Assembly (NCBI GenBank): GCA_905215625.1
Contig: CAJMQQ010000016.1
Location: forward strand, 1-47,807
Source: an uncultured bacterium
Lineage (GTDB): Bacteria > Bacillota > Clostridia > Lachnospirales > Lachnospiraceae
Length of the DNA: 47,807 nucleotides
Direction: 5' to 3'
Shown here: positions 1-8,185 of the stretch, piece by piece
How the letters are laid out: each line of letters opens with the position of its first letter
Position numbering within the stretch: the stretch's first letter is position 1
Notes under the pieces: generated by a model
What the model saw: only the letters and a program-made list of their open reading frames with translations
What the model was told of the DNA's origin: nothing
Databases searched by the model: none
Translations under genes and position numbers: made by a program

Positions 1-640
1 CCAGATCACCTAACGCTTTCTCAATCGCTGCTGCCATTGCATCAACTTTGCTCTGTTCGGATTCTTTCAGACCTTTTTCTACTGCTGCGATTGCATCATC
101 CAAAGCTTTCAGACTTTCTTCTGTATACTTACTTCTGTCAATCTTCTTTGCTTTTTCCATTGCTGCGCTTACTGCTGTGTAGTCTGCTTCCTCTTCTACA
201 GCTGGTTTCTCAACTAATGCTGCATAAGCCTTATTGATTGCTTCTGCCATTGCATCAACTTTATCCTGTTTGGATTCTTTCAGACCCTTTTCTACCGCTG
301 CTACTGCATCATCCAAAGCTTTCAGACTTTCTTCTGTATATTTACTTCTGTCAATCTTTTCTGCTTTTTCTATTGCTGCGTTCACTGCTGTATAATCTGC
401 GTCTTTTTCTGGTTTAACTACTGGTTTTTCTACCAGATCACCTAACGCTTTCTCAATCGCTGCTGCCATTGCATCAACTTTGCTCTGCTCGGATTCTTTC
501 AGGCCCTTTTCTACTGCCGCTACTGCATCGTCCAAAGCTTTCAGACTTTCTTCTGTATATTTACTTCTGTCAATCTTATTTGCTTTTTCCATTGCTGCAT
601 TCACAGCTGTGTAATCAGCGTCTTTTTCTGGTTTCGGTTC
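1..640 (-). repeat. Three tandem FIVAR repeats within the fucosidase gene
   Basis: The same coding unit occurs three times. The block GCATCAACT recurs at 39, 252 and 471, a period of 213-219 bp (71-73 residues). The first and third units as they lie here (about 1-215 and 430-640) are almost identical in DNA, while the middle one differs at more positions. Each unit contains DRSKYTEESLKALDDA. FIVAR modules are helical spacers or sugar-binding modules of surface proteins. The low divergence suggests recent duplication or homogenisation, so copy number may vary between strains. Confidence 0.85.
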
Positions 641-3600
641 TTCTGCCTTTTTCTTAACTGTTACTGTTACAGAAGCAGTCAACTCCTTCGGATTGGTAAC
701 ATCATCTGCAAAGGAAAGCTTTCCTGTCAGAGTATAGTCTCCTGCTTTATTTCCATCGTAGTTGTCTGTATTCCATGTAACACTTGCTATTCCTTTTGTT
801 CCGTCTGTGTAGCTTACTTCTACTTCTGTCGGAAGTCCAAGATCTGTTGCCGCTGTTCCGTATGCAACTTCTTTCTTATCCAGTTTTGCAACAGACTTAA
901 TCTCATACGGTTTCTTTGTAACTGTTACCTTGATAGAAGCTTTCACGCCATCTGGGTTTTTCATATTCTTACCCATTGTCAGTGTTCCTTCCAATGTGTA
1001 AGTTCCCGGTGTTGTCTGGTAATCACCTTCTGCCCATGTTACTTCTACTTCTTGATCCAAGTTTCCTGTCACTGTGACAGTTACTTTCTCTGGTAATTCA
1101 AGCTTCTTAAATGCAGTTCCTTCTTCTACTGAAATTCCTTCTGGGTTTGTTACACTAAGTACTTTTACACTATTTTTCATTTCAAAAGAAAACTGCTTTG
1201 GAAGTGCTGACTGTCCTGCTGCTGTCTTTGCAACAATCTTAACAACGTATGTGCCGTCTTCTAGATCCTTAAGTGTGAACTCTTTTTCTGTCGTATTACC
1301 TTTCAGCTGACCATTGACATAAATTTCATAGCTTGCGAAAGTGGAGCCTTCTTTTAATGTCCATGTGAGTTTTACAGAATCATCACTGACCGGAGTCTTT
1401 GTAACAGACTCGATCTCACCTTTTGTTGATCCGTCACCCATTGTTGCCACATTGCTGATCTCAATTGCCTTCTCTGATGCAACATCTACACTATTCAGAG
1501 CATATACTTTGAAGTTATAAGTTGTTCCAGGTGTCAGATTCTCCAGTGTTACGGTTGTACCACTTACAATCTTTTCAATTCCATTCTTTTCATCAACTAC
1601 TTTGTATTTTGCTGCTCCCAGAACCTTCGTCCATTTCAGTACAACTTTCTTGCTTTCCACAAGAACTGCTGAACCTGTCTGGTCTTCTACTGTAGGAACT
1701 TTCGGTGCTCCAAGTGCTCTGATTGCTGCATCTAATGCTTCTTTCTTTTCATCTACAGTTTCCTTTGTTGCAGCTGCATCATTCATTACCGCAACCGCAG
1801 CATTATATGCGTCCATAAATGCATTCCAGTTTGTCTCATCATATTCTGATTTAACAAGTGCTGCTCCTGCCTCAACTGATTCCTGGAGCGCTGCTTTATC
1901 AACTGTTGCACCTTCGCCTGGTGAAAAGATCTTTAAGTAATCCAGGTTGACCTGATATTTTCCGTCACGCTCAGCTGCCACACATTTGATTGTGTGCTTA
2001 CCATTCTCAAGACCTTTCTTTGAGAAGATAAGTTCCTGCTTTTCTCCAGTGCCTGAACCCGCTAATGAACAATTTTCAATCTTGTTATCATCAATATAAA
2101 CATCAAAGCTTGCAAAGTTAGCATGCTTCTGAGAATAAACATCTACGCCAGTTCCAGTGAATGTATATGTAAAAGAGTGTCCCTTACCATTCTCACCATC
2201 TCCAGTTTCTGTTTTTGTTCCACCATGTTGTCCATTCTCAGCCCAGGTATACCATGACTCACCCTCCCATTTGATATCATTACTTTTTGTTCCGTATGTA
2301 TTTGTTCCTGACGCCGGTGGATTACCATCTTCTACGATTGTCTCAACATCTGCCACATCCTGTTTGATTGCAACTGTCAGTTCAATTGTGCCAGACTTTG
2401 TAGCATCTGCAGCGGATGTTGCAGTGATAGTAACTGTTCCGTTCTTACTTAAGAATGTTACCAGTCCGTTTGTATCTACTGTTGCAATGCTATCATCTGA
2501 TGTACTCCATGTAACTGTCTTATCTGTTGCATTCTCCGGTTCTACAGTTGCTTTTAACTGTAATGTGCTGTTTGCTTTAGATACTGTAGTCATTCCGGAT
2601 TTGGAGCTTACTGTCACACCTGTCGGTGCTACCAGTGTTGAATCTAGAATTTCAAATGCATCAAGTTCAATCTTTGTACCAGAACTTGCAGCCTGTTTCT
2701 CATTGAGAACTTTCAGCTGAAGTGTATGGATTCCTGCTTTAAGGTCATCTTTGCTGAAGTATTCCACCTGACGCACTGTGCTTGCACTATATGTATCAAC
2801 TACTTTCTGGGACTCGCCATCGATAAATACTTCAATCTTACCTCTGTCTTTATTCGTACAACCAATTACCTTGATTCCTGTTCCCTTAAATGTAAGAGTA
2901 ACCGTCTCTCCGCCCTTTGGACTATTCAGATATTGAATTGTATCCATATAGTTGACATTTTTATCCTGTGTCCAGTTGCCCCATTCACCTACATATGCGA
3001 TTCTTTCATCAGCATTGTCAATCTTACCTGCGCCAATCGGCTCTGTTACAGTTACTACTGCACTCTTTTCAGATTCAATTCCATCCACAACTGCGGCCAC
3101 CTGATATTTCATTGCTCCAAGTGTCTTGTATGCTGTTGTATCTTTATAAGTTGTTGTTGTTAAACCTGTCTCAATGCAGATCACATCACCATCTTCTACC
3201 TGACGGTATACATTATATGTTACATTGCTTCCCTCTTCTGCTGTCACAGCGTTCCAGGAAAGGTTTACATTTTCAGCATCTGCACGAAGTGCTGTCAGTC
3301 CTGTCGGAGCTGTCACAGTAGCGGATGTCGGAATGTCCTTTAATGTATAACTCTTTCCTGCTTCTGTTACGAAAGAAATACGGTTTTCCTTTACAGGTGT
3401 CACATCAACTACATTTCCATCACTGTCTACCACTGTTGCAAGAGATGCATTCGCTGTCTGCACAACTGCTTCTCCGCCATTCTTAGAAAGGATTGTAGCA
3501 GTTTTTACATTTCCATCTGCCCAGTCCATAGATACTTCAAAGTTACCCTGTGCAACCAATCCATCTACACTTCCGTTAGCCCAAGCGTCTGGAACTGCCG

Positions 3601-5932
3601 GAAGAAGATTGATATATCCTGCATTGCTCTGCAGAAGCATCTCAGCTACACCTGATGTATATCCGAAGTTTCCATCAATCTGGAAATATTTTGGCTCATG
3701 ATAATCGAACAAGTTCGCATAGATTCCATTCTTGAACAGGTTCTCAATAAGCTGAAGAGCTTTATTTCCATCACCAAGTCTTGCCCAGCTGTTGATTCTC
3801 TGTGCCATTCCCCATCCGGTACTCACGTCCGTACGGTTCTGCATGGAAACCTTTGCTGCTGCAAACCATTCTGCATTGTCCTCTGTGATGAGATCTCCAG
3901 GATAAAGTCCGAGCAAGTGAGACATATGACGGTGACCATATCCATCACCCATTGAATTAACAGTTGTCTCTGTATACCACTCTTTAATCTGTCCGCTATC
4001 ACCAACTTCAATTGGTCCTTTCAGATCTGCCTGGTTTGCTTTCCATGTAGCTACCAGCTCGGCATCTTTTCCAAGTACCTCTGCAGCTTTAATCGTATCT
4101 TCATATAACTGCCAGATCAAAGACTGCTCATATGTATTTCCATTTGTAACCGGTCCATGCTCCGGTGAAAATGCCGGTGAAGATACCAACTTTCCATCTG
4201 CTCCACGAACAAGCATCTGGTCATACAGTTTAGCTTCTTCTTTCATCATTGGATAGATATTATTTTCTAAGTAAGAAGTATCTCCAGTATATTCATAATA
4301 ATCCCAGCAATTCTGTAAGATCCACGGTACTGCAGCCGGTGACCATCCCCAACTAAAGTCCCATCCAGGACATGTCCATCCAAACGGATTGTTCTGTGTA
4401 TGTGCCATGAATCCATTTTCTTCACCTTCGGCACTGGAAACTCCTGCATAGATTGCCGCGGTCACACGCCCCGGTTCTCTCAAAGCATCGATATAATCGA
4501 TCAGTGGTTCTGCACACTCTGCCATGTTGGTAGAATATGTCGGCCAGTAGTTCATCTGTAAGTTTACATTCATATGGTAGTCTGAATGCCATGGAGAATT
4601 GTTCGCTCCTACCCACAGTCCCTGAAGATTGGAAGGAAGTGTCTCTCTTACATAACCATTCTCATCTGTAGTTGTCTCTCTGGAAGACTCAATTGTCATA
4701 AATCTTCCATACTGGAATAACATAACTTCCAACTGACGTCTTTCAGCATCTGTTGCAGTTCCTGCTTTGTATGCAGAAAGAAGTTCGTCTGTTGGCTTTG
4801 TTGAGACTGTCTGTCCAAGATTCAGATCCACACGGTCAAAGATCTTCTGATAATCACTTACATGATTTGCTTTCAGTTCTTCGTATGTCTTCGCTGCCGC
4901 CTGATCTACATACCATTTCACACGACTTGTCAGTTCATCCGCAGATTCGCCTGTTCTATAGGACGGATATTCATCCTTATAATCTGTTCCTATAGACGTG
5001 ATGATGGTAACCTCACTTGCTCCGGAAACACTTACTTTTCCATTCCCATCTTTCACAGTACCGGCATTGTCAGTAATAACCTGTGTCTGGGATGTGAATT
5101 TCATCTGATTGTCTTTAAGCTGTCCGTTGATGGAAATCAATCCATTTGATACTTTTGTATCCCAATCTCTCTTATAGCTGCTATCACCAATCCCATTAAC
5201 AGCATCCCCTCTGTTATTATCCGGTTCTACACTTACATCCAGACTGATCTTCTCAGAACCGTCTGCTGTGATATGAGTAACAATAACATTGTCCGGATAG
5301 CTTGTGAAGTTCTCTCTTGAATAATGGGTACTTCCTTTATCATAATTAACACCGGCAATTGCTGTATTCAGATCCAGATCACGAGTGTAATTTTTCACAT
5401 CGCTGTTGGATGATACATTCTTAAAATCGATATACATATTTCCAAAACTCAGATAATATCCATATCCATTTGTTCCGTTATCATCACTTGCACCTATCAA
5501 GTTTCTTTTTGCAAGATTAGTTGCAGAATTATCCTGGCCATTCGCAAAGTACTCATGGATTGAATTCATTGTCGCTCCATTATTTCCTTTATTCTCCAGA
5601 TTACCTCCATTGTAATTCTTTCTACTCTCACTTGGTCCTCCTGACCAAAGTGATTTTTCATTGAGCTGGATACGTTCTCTGGTAATTCCACCAAATACCG
5701 TTCCACCGATTCCTCCATTACCTATAGGAAGGGACTTTTCCTGCCATCCTTGGTAATACTTGGTAATATCTGCCGGGCTCGTATACCATAGCTTCAGATC
5801 ATTATTACCGGTCTGCTGCGTTACAGCCGCTGGTTCTGCATGGACCTGCGTTGCCATATACGGCATAGATGTCACAGCTACCGCTGCTGCACAAGCACTT
5901 GCAAGCACCCTCCATTTCATTTTCCTTCTCAT
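1..5932 (-). CDS. Secreted multidomain GH95 alpha-L-fucosidase, 3' end outside window
   Basis: At least 1977 residues are visible; the frame stays open to base 1, so the C terminus is missing. The start is ATG at 5932, preceded by AGAAAGGGAAATT. Residues 1-33 form a signal peptide (MRRKMK, hydrophobic core, VHA/E). A GH95 N-terminal domain (about 40-330) is followed by the catalytic barrel, with NVNLQMNYW (N455, N457), SPEHG (E591), NTYEQ (E602) and IDGNFG (D753). From the family, the two Asn help activate the base Asp and a Glu is the acid; which Glu is acid here is my inference. Then come an Fn3 domain (about 865-960), a CBM-like sandwich (965-1095), a BIG2-like Ig domain (1100-1187), a second CBM-like module (1214-1334), a FIVAR-like segment, two Fn3-like domains, two Big_4-like domains (1585-1757) and three FIVAR repeats. 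It probably releases L-fucose from host glycans at the cell surface. A wall anchor is expected but not visible. Confidence 0.93.
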   Translation of the reverse strand, partial: MRRKMKWRVLASACAAAVAVTSMPYMATQVHAEPAAVTQQTGNNDLKLWYTSPADITKYYQGWQEKSLPIGNGGIGGTVFGGITRERIQLNEKSLWSGGPSESRKNYNGGNLENKGNNGATMNSIHEYFANGQDNSATNLAKRNLIGASDDNGTNGYGYYLSFGNMYIDFKNVSSNSDVKNYTRDLDLNTAIAGVNYDKGSTHYSRENFTSYPDNVIVTHITADGSEKISLDVSVEPDNNRGDAVNGIGDSSYKRDWDTKVSNGLISINGQLKDNQMKFTSQTQVITDNAGTVKDGNGKVSVSGASEVTIITSIGTDYKDEYPSYRTGESADELTSRVKWYVDQAAAKTYEELKANHVSDYQKIFDRVDLNLGQTVSTKPTDELLSAYKAGTATDAERRQLEVMLFQYGRFMTIESSRETTTDENGYVRETLPSNLQGLWVGANNSPWHSDYHMNVNLQMNYWPTYSTNMAECAEPLIDYIDALREPGRVTAAIYAGVSSAEGEENGFMAHTQNNPFGWTCPGWDFSWGWSPAAVPWILQNCWDYYEYTGDTSYLENNIYPMMKEEAKLYDQMLVRGADGKLVSSPAFSPEHGPVTNGNTYEQSLIWQLYEDTIKAAEVLGKDAELVATWKANQADLKGPIEVGDSGQIKEWYTETTVNSMGDGYGHRHMSHLLGLYPGDLITEDNAEWFAAAKVSMQNRTDVSTGWGMAQRINSWARLGDGNKALQLIENLFKNGIYANLFDYHEPKYFQIDGNFGYTSGVAEMLLQSNAGYINLLPAVPDAWANGSVDGLVAQGNFEVSMDWADGNVKTATILSKNGGEAVVQTANASLATVVDSDGNVVDVTPVKENRISFVTEAGKSYTLKDIPTSATVTAPTGLTALRADAENVNLSWNAVTAEEGSNVTYNVYRQVEDGDVICIETGLTTTTYKDTTAYKTLGAMKYQVAAVVDGIESEKSAVVTVTEPIGAGKIDNADERIAYVGEWGNWTQDKNVNYMDTIQYLNSPKGGETVTLTFKGTGIKVIGCTNKDRGKIEVFIDGESQKVVDTYSASTVRQVEYFSKDDLKAGIHTLQLKVLNEKQAASSGTKIELDAFEILDSTLVAPTGVTVSSKSGMTTVSKANSTLQLKATVEPENATDKTVTWSTSDDSIATVDTNGLVTFLSKNGTVTITATSAADATKSGTIELTVAIKQDVADVETIVEDGNPPASGTNTYGTKSNDIKWEGESWYTWAENGQHGGTKTETGDGENGKGHSFTYTFTGTGVDVYSQKHANFASFDVYIDDNKIENCSLAGSGTGEKQELIFSKKGLENGKHTIKCVAAERDGKYQVNLDYLKIFSPGEGATVDKAALQESVEAGAALVKSEYDETNWNAFMDAYNAAVAVMNDAAATKETVDEKKEALDAAIRALGAPKVPTVEDQTGSAVLVESKKVVLKWTKVLGAAKYKVVDEKNGIEKIVSGTTVTLENLTPGTTYNFKVYALNSVDVASEKAIEISNVATMGDGSTKGEIESVTKTPVSDDSVKLTWTLKEGSTFASYEIYVNGQLKGNTTEKEFTLKDLEDGTYVVKIVAKTAAGQSALPKQFSFEMKNSVKVLSVTNPEGISVEEGTAFKKLELPEKVTVTVTGNLDQEVEVTWAEGDYQTTPGTYTLEGTLTMGKNMKNPDGVKASIKVTVTKKPYEIKSVAKLDKKEVAYGTAATDLGLPTEVEVSYTDGTKGIASVTWNTDNYDGNKAGDYTLTGKLSFADDVTNPKELTASVTVTVKKKAEEPKPEKDADYTAVNAAMEKANKIDRSKYTEESLKALDDAVAAVEKGLKESEQSKVDAMAAAIEKALGDLVEKPVVKPEKDADYTAVNAAIEKAEKIDRSKYTEESLKALDDAVAAVEKGLKESKQDKVDAMAEAINKAYAALVEKPAVEEEADYTAVSAAMEKAKKIDRSKYTEESLKALDDAIAAVEKGLKESEQSKVDAMAAAIEKALGDL

Positions 5933-6173
5933 AATTTCCCTTTCTGATACATATTTGATGTATCTTTTTTATTGTCTTAAGATTCATCTGTTTTTGGACA
6001 GACTCCACCTAGTGACTGATTATTCTCATTGTAAATTTTTTCTATTCATTGTGCTTGTTTAATTCATCCTTTATAGGTGCCTTTTTTGTCAAATTCGGAA
6101 CTCCAGTATTCCTTTTCATTTATGCTATTTCTTTTTCATTGCCTTGTAACCAATCAGTACTGTCCACTGCTCG

Positions 6174-6710
6174 CTACAGTCGTCCCATATACCAGACAAT
6201 TCTTCCCTTCACATCATCCATGTCAACAACTCCAAACGCTCTGGAATCGTCGGACACTTCTCTATTATCTCCCAGTACGAAGATCTGGTCATCACCTACC
6301 GTCAATGGATAGCTTACTTGATTGTTTTCCTCAGTCAGTGTCTCACCAAGCGTTCCTTCCTGCTTTTCTTCTGCTCCGTTCACATACAGCTTGCCGTTCT
6401 GTATATTCACAGTATCCCCGGCCACAGCCACGATTCGCTTCACAAACTCTTCTCCATCCGGTCTTTTCAAGACAATCACATCTCCGGCTTTATAATCACT
6501 GACTCTTTGGTTATACACAACCTTCTCACCACTGTGCAATATCGGATACATAGAGTTTCCCTGCACTGTTGAAATTCCCATCAAAGCATAGAATAACACC
6601 ATAATAAGTACGATCAGGACAACAAATTCTAATGTTATCACTGCACGGTATTTGCGCATCTGTTTCTTCTTTCTTCTTCCGATCGAAGTTGAAAACCTTA
6701 TCTGTTCCAA
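6174..6710 (-). CDS. lepB: Signal peptidase I
   Basis: 178 residues if read from the TTG at 6710; an ATG at 6659 is an alternative, and neither has a strong Shine-Dalgarno. A basic N terminus (GRRKKKQMRKYR) and one membrane segment (about residues 24-45) precede the catalytic domain. GNSMYPIL carries the nucleophile Ser53 and VKRIVAVAGD carries the general base Lys91. A later box (GDNREVSDDSRAFG) is the family's conserved GDN-x-x-SxDSR motif. The protein would cleave Sec signal peptides on the outer face of the membrane. It lies just upstream of the fucosidase on the same strand, 241 bases away, so it may serve that large secreted protein, though this link is inferred only from position. Confidence 0.93.
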   Translation of the reverse strand: MEQIRFSTSIGRRKKKQMRKYRAVITLEFVVLIVLIMVLFYALMGISTVQGNSMYPILHSGEKVVYNQRVSDYKAGDVIVLKRPDGEEFVKRIVAVAGDTVNIQNGKLYVNGAEEKQEGTLGETLTEENNQVSYPLTVGDDQIFVLGDNREVSDDSRAFGVVDMDDVKGRIVWYMGRL

Positions 6711-6789
6711 CGGATTCCCAAGTCCGATACTCTACTCATTAAAATACGGTAATTCCTTGCTGCATGTCAATGAGTTTCACTAAAAGAAA

Positions 6790-6832
6790 CAGCAGCCGGA
6801 ACATTGCTGCCCCGGCTGCCATTTCATCCTAG
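6790..6832 (-). terminator. Rho-independent terminator after the small membrane-protein pair
   Basis: GCAGCCGG at 6792-6799 pairs with CCGGCTGC at 6812-6819. Read on the minus strand the hairpin is followed by TGTTTCTTTT. It sits between the 65-residue membrane-protein gene and lepB, so it would separate these two units. Confidence 0.75.
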
Positions 6833-6898
6833 AATTTCTTCTAATTTAAGAATTTCTTCTAAACTTTTGTTTTTACTTCACGATCTTTTCATTCCCGC

Positions 6899-7096
6899 TT
6901 ATTCCTGTATCACCGAATTGTCTTTTTTCGCATCTCCTGAATACAGGTCATCCAGCTGATCTTCCAGATCTTTCTGCTGCTTTTTCAAGTCTCGATTTCT
7001 GACACCGAATACAACGATTACTGCCAGCAATATAAGCAATGCAAGAAGGTCCAACCAGCAAAAACCAAATTTGGTATGTTCAAATAAATATGCCAT
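6899..7096 (-). CDS. Small single-pass membrane protein (65 aa)
   Basis: Hypothetical. The protein has a hydrophobic stretch of about 20 residues (LDLLALLILLAVIVVFGV, roughly 16-33), then a charged, coiled-coil-like tail (KKQQKDLEDQLDDL). It follows its neighbour by 11 bases, with a GGAGG site just upstream (minus strand of 7101-7106). Both have the same plan: a short aromatic N terminus, a Trp-Asp pair before the membrane segment, then a charged helix. They look like paralogs that act together, perhaps as a membrane-bound pair. I do not recognise a named family. Confidence 0.7.
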   Translation of the reverse strand: MAYLFEHTKFGFCWLDLLALLILLAVIVVFGVRNRDLKKQQKDLEDQLDDLYSGDAKKDNSVIQE

Positions 7097-7107
7097 ATAT
7101 CTCCCTC

Positions 7108-7317
7108 CTATACTCTTGCGGTCTGATCATTTCCTGAGTTCTGTTCTCCTCGAATCTCCTGAATCTTATCTGCCAGCTCTTTCTCAAAATCATAATCACG
7201 CTTTTTCTGATTGTTATGATGCACAATAATCATAATTACTAAAATCACCAGGGCAACTAATGCTGGAATATCCCAGGCATGTAAGCCAAGGTTATGAACA
7301 AATTCAAAATAACGCAT
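7108..7317 (-). CDS. Small single-pass membrane protein (69 aa)
   Basis: Hypothetical. I place the start at ATG 7317 (MRYFEFVHNLG) because AGGAGGT lies 6 bases upstream; a longer frame to 7356 would run through the inverted repeat. A membrane segment (IPALVALVILVIMIIV, about residues 16-31) is followed by a charged helix rich in Lys and Glu. It is first in a two-gene unit with the 65-residue paralog downstream, and a terminator follows. Its upstream region forms one arm of the perfect inverted repeat shared with the TnpW-like gene. The function is unknown. Confidence 0.7.
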   Translation of the reverse strand: MRYFEFVHNLGLHAWDIPALVALVILVIMIIVHHNNQKKRDYDFEKELADKIQEIRGEQNSGNDQTARV

Positions 7318-7327
7318 ATCGCTACCT

Positions 7328-7379
7328 CCTAGTATAATAATGATGTAGTCAATCAAGACTACATCATTATTATACTAGG
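7328..7379. repeat. Perfect 23-bp inverted repeat with 6-base loop
   Basis: The arm at 7328-7350 is the exact reverse complement of 7357-7379, with AATCAA between. The match continues through both Shine-Dalgarno sites with a single extra G (AGGAGGT against AGGGAGGT). The membrane-protein gene (minus) and the TnpW-like gene (plus) therefore carry the same upstream sequence pointing outward. It could be a duplicated transposon end or a recombination scar. Confidence 0.9.
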
Positions 7380-7385
7380 GAGGTG

Positions 7386-7550
7386 ATGACCGTGGAGAAA
7401 ATGAAAACCGGCTTTGTAGAGAGAATCGGCGACACGATTTTCGTTGTCAATGCAATGCCCGCAGAGAACGCAAAGCACACGCAGGAGGAGCTTGTAAAGG
7501 CTCTGATTGCAAGAGAAACAATGGCTTTGCAGGAAGCAGATGTTGCCTGA
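7386..7550 (+). CDS. TnpW-like transposon-encoded small protein (54 aa), orphan
   Basis: Starts MTVEKMKTGFVERIG and continues with DTIFVVNAMP and SENAK-like spacing (AENAKHTQEEL). This resembles the TnpW family of short proteins in Tn4451-like conjugative or mobilisable transposons of Clostridia. AGGGAGGTG precedes the ATG at 7386. No other transposon gene is present nearby, so this appears to be a leftover from an excised or decayed element. The family call is from memory of the pattern and is moderate. Confidence 0.6.
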   Translation: MTVEKMKTGFVERIGDTIFVVNAMPAENAKHTQEELVKALIARETMALQEADVA

Positions 7551-7613
7551 TTGACTTTACGCACAACTATACGCTTTGGAGATTTTTCAAAAAATATCTC
7601 AAAACCACTTGAC

Positions 7614-7830
7614 AGAATGTCTGGTTTTCTACTTTCTTGCTATCGTGAAGTTTCGTTGTTGTTCCTTCTTCATAATAGTTTACTGTGTAAGCAAGATCCG
7701 CTCTCTTTGTGTAGTAGAATGTGATCTCATTCTTTCCTGTTGTGATCTTTACATTTTTTGTTTCAGCATCTACTGTATATCCGTCAATTGCTTCTGCAGC
7801 CGGTAATAAGAGCTCTGCAGACAAATTCAC
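7614..7830 (-). pseudogene. Fragment of a MucBP-repeat surface adhesin
   Basis: On the minus strand the frame encodes LLPAAEAIDGYTVDAETKN, then ITFYYTKRADLAYTV and NYYEEGTTTKLHDSK, the typical rhythm of a MucBP (mucin-binding) repeat and its linker. Homology ends abruptly at ENQTF (about 7615), after which the frame runs into unrelated sequence, and the other side ends near 7810. There is no start, signal peptide or anchor. It is a fragment of about 65 residues trapped between a transposon remnant and a pilus-gene remnant. Nearby plus-strand frames here are shadows. Confidence 0.65.
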
Positions 7831-8185
7831 TGCACATAGTACAAATTATTATAAAGCATCGAATCAGGCGAAAGAGATTCTAGATCAGATTGATGGAATC
7901 CTTGCGAAGTCCTATCAGATCTCCCCTGATTCCAGCTCTTATTTTTCTGAAATTGAAGCAATGCTTAGTGAATCGGATATGGATGTGAACTTAAACTTTT
8001 CTATAGAAATTAATTCAGCTACTCTTAATTACACTACTACTGTTGACGACTCACAAGCTCAGGAAGTGGATTTAACACTGAATGACCCATGGACGACTTC
8101 CTCCGGATTCTATACGATCACATCCTGGAAGGAAGTAGCAACCAATGCGTGGGATGCCGACAACTCTATGAAGCTGATTCAATAA
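7808..8185 (+). pseudogene. 3' fragment of a type IV pilus minor-pilin-like gene
   Basis: From about 7830 the plus-strand frame gives NYYKASNQAKEILDQIDGIL and ends with GFYTITSWKEVATNAW followed by DADNSMKLIQ and TAA at 8183-8185. I recall similar C-terminal regions in pilus accessory proteins of Lachnospiraceae, and a pilT-like gene follows directly in the same frame. The N terminus with the prepilin cleavage site is absent because the 5' side is joined to the MucBP fragment near 7810-7830. The pilin assignment is inferred mostly from context. Confidence 0.5.

Noticed and set aside
1..640. Regular repeats resembling a CRISPR-like array
   Set aside because: The period is over 210 bases, the repeats are in frame and encode FIVAR modules.
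2157..3321. Long open frames on the plus strand, opposite the fucosidase
   Set aside because: They are rich in Ser, Cys and Phe without family features, lack ribosome sites and mirror a well-supported coding sequence.
6830..6864. Short direct repeat GAATTTCTTCTAA near lepB
   Set aside because: Only two copies in AT-rich sequence next to a terminator; no array or element is implied.
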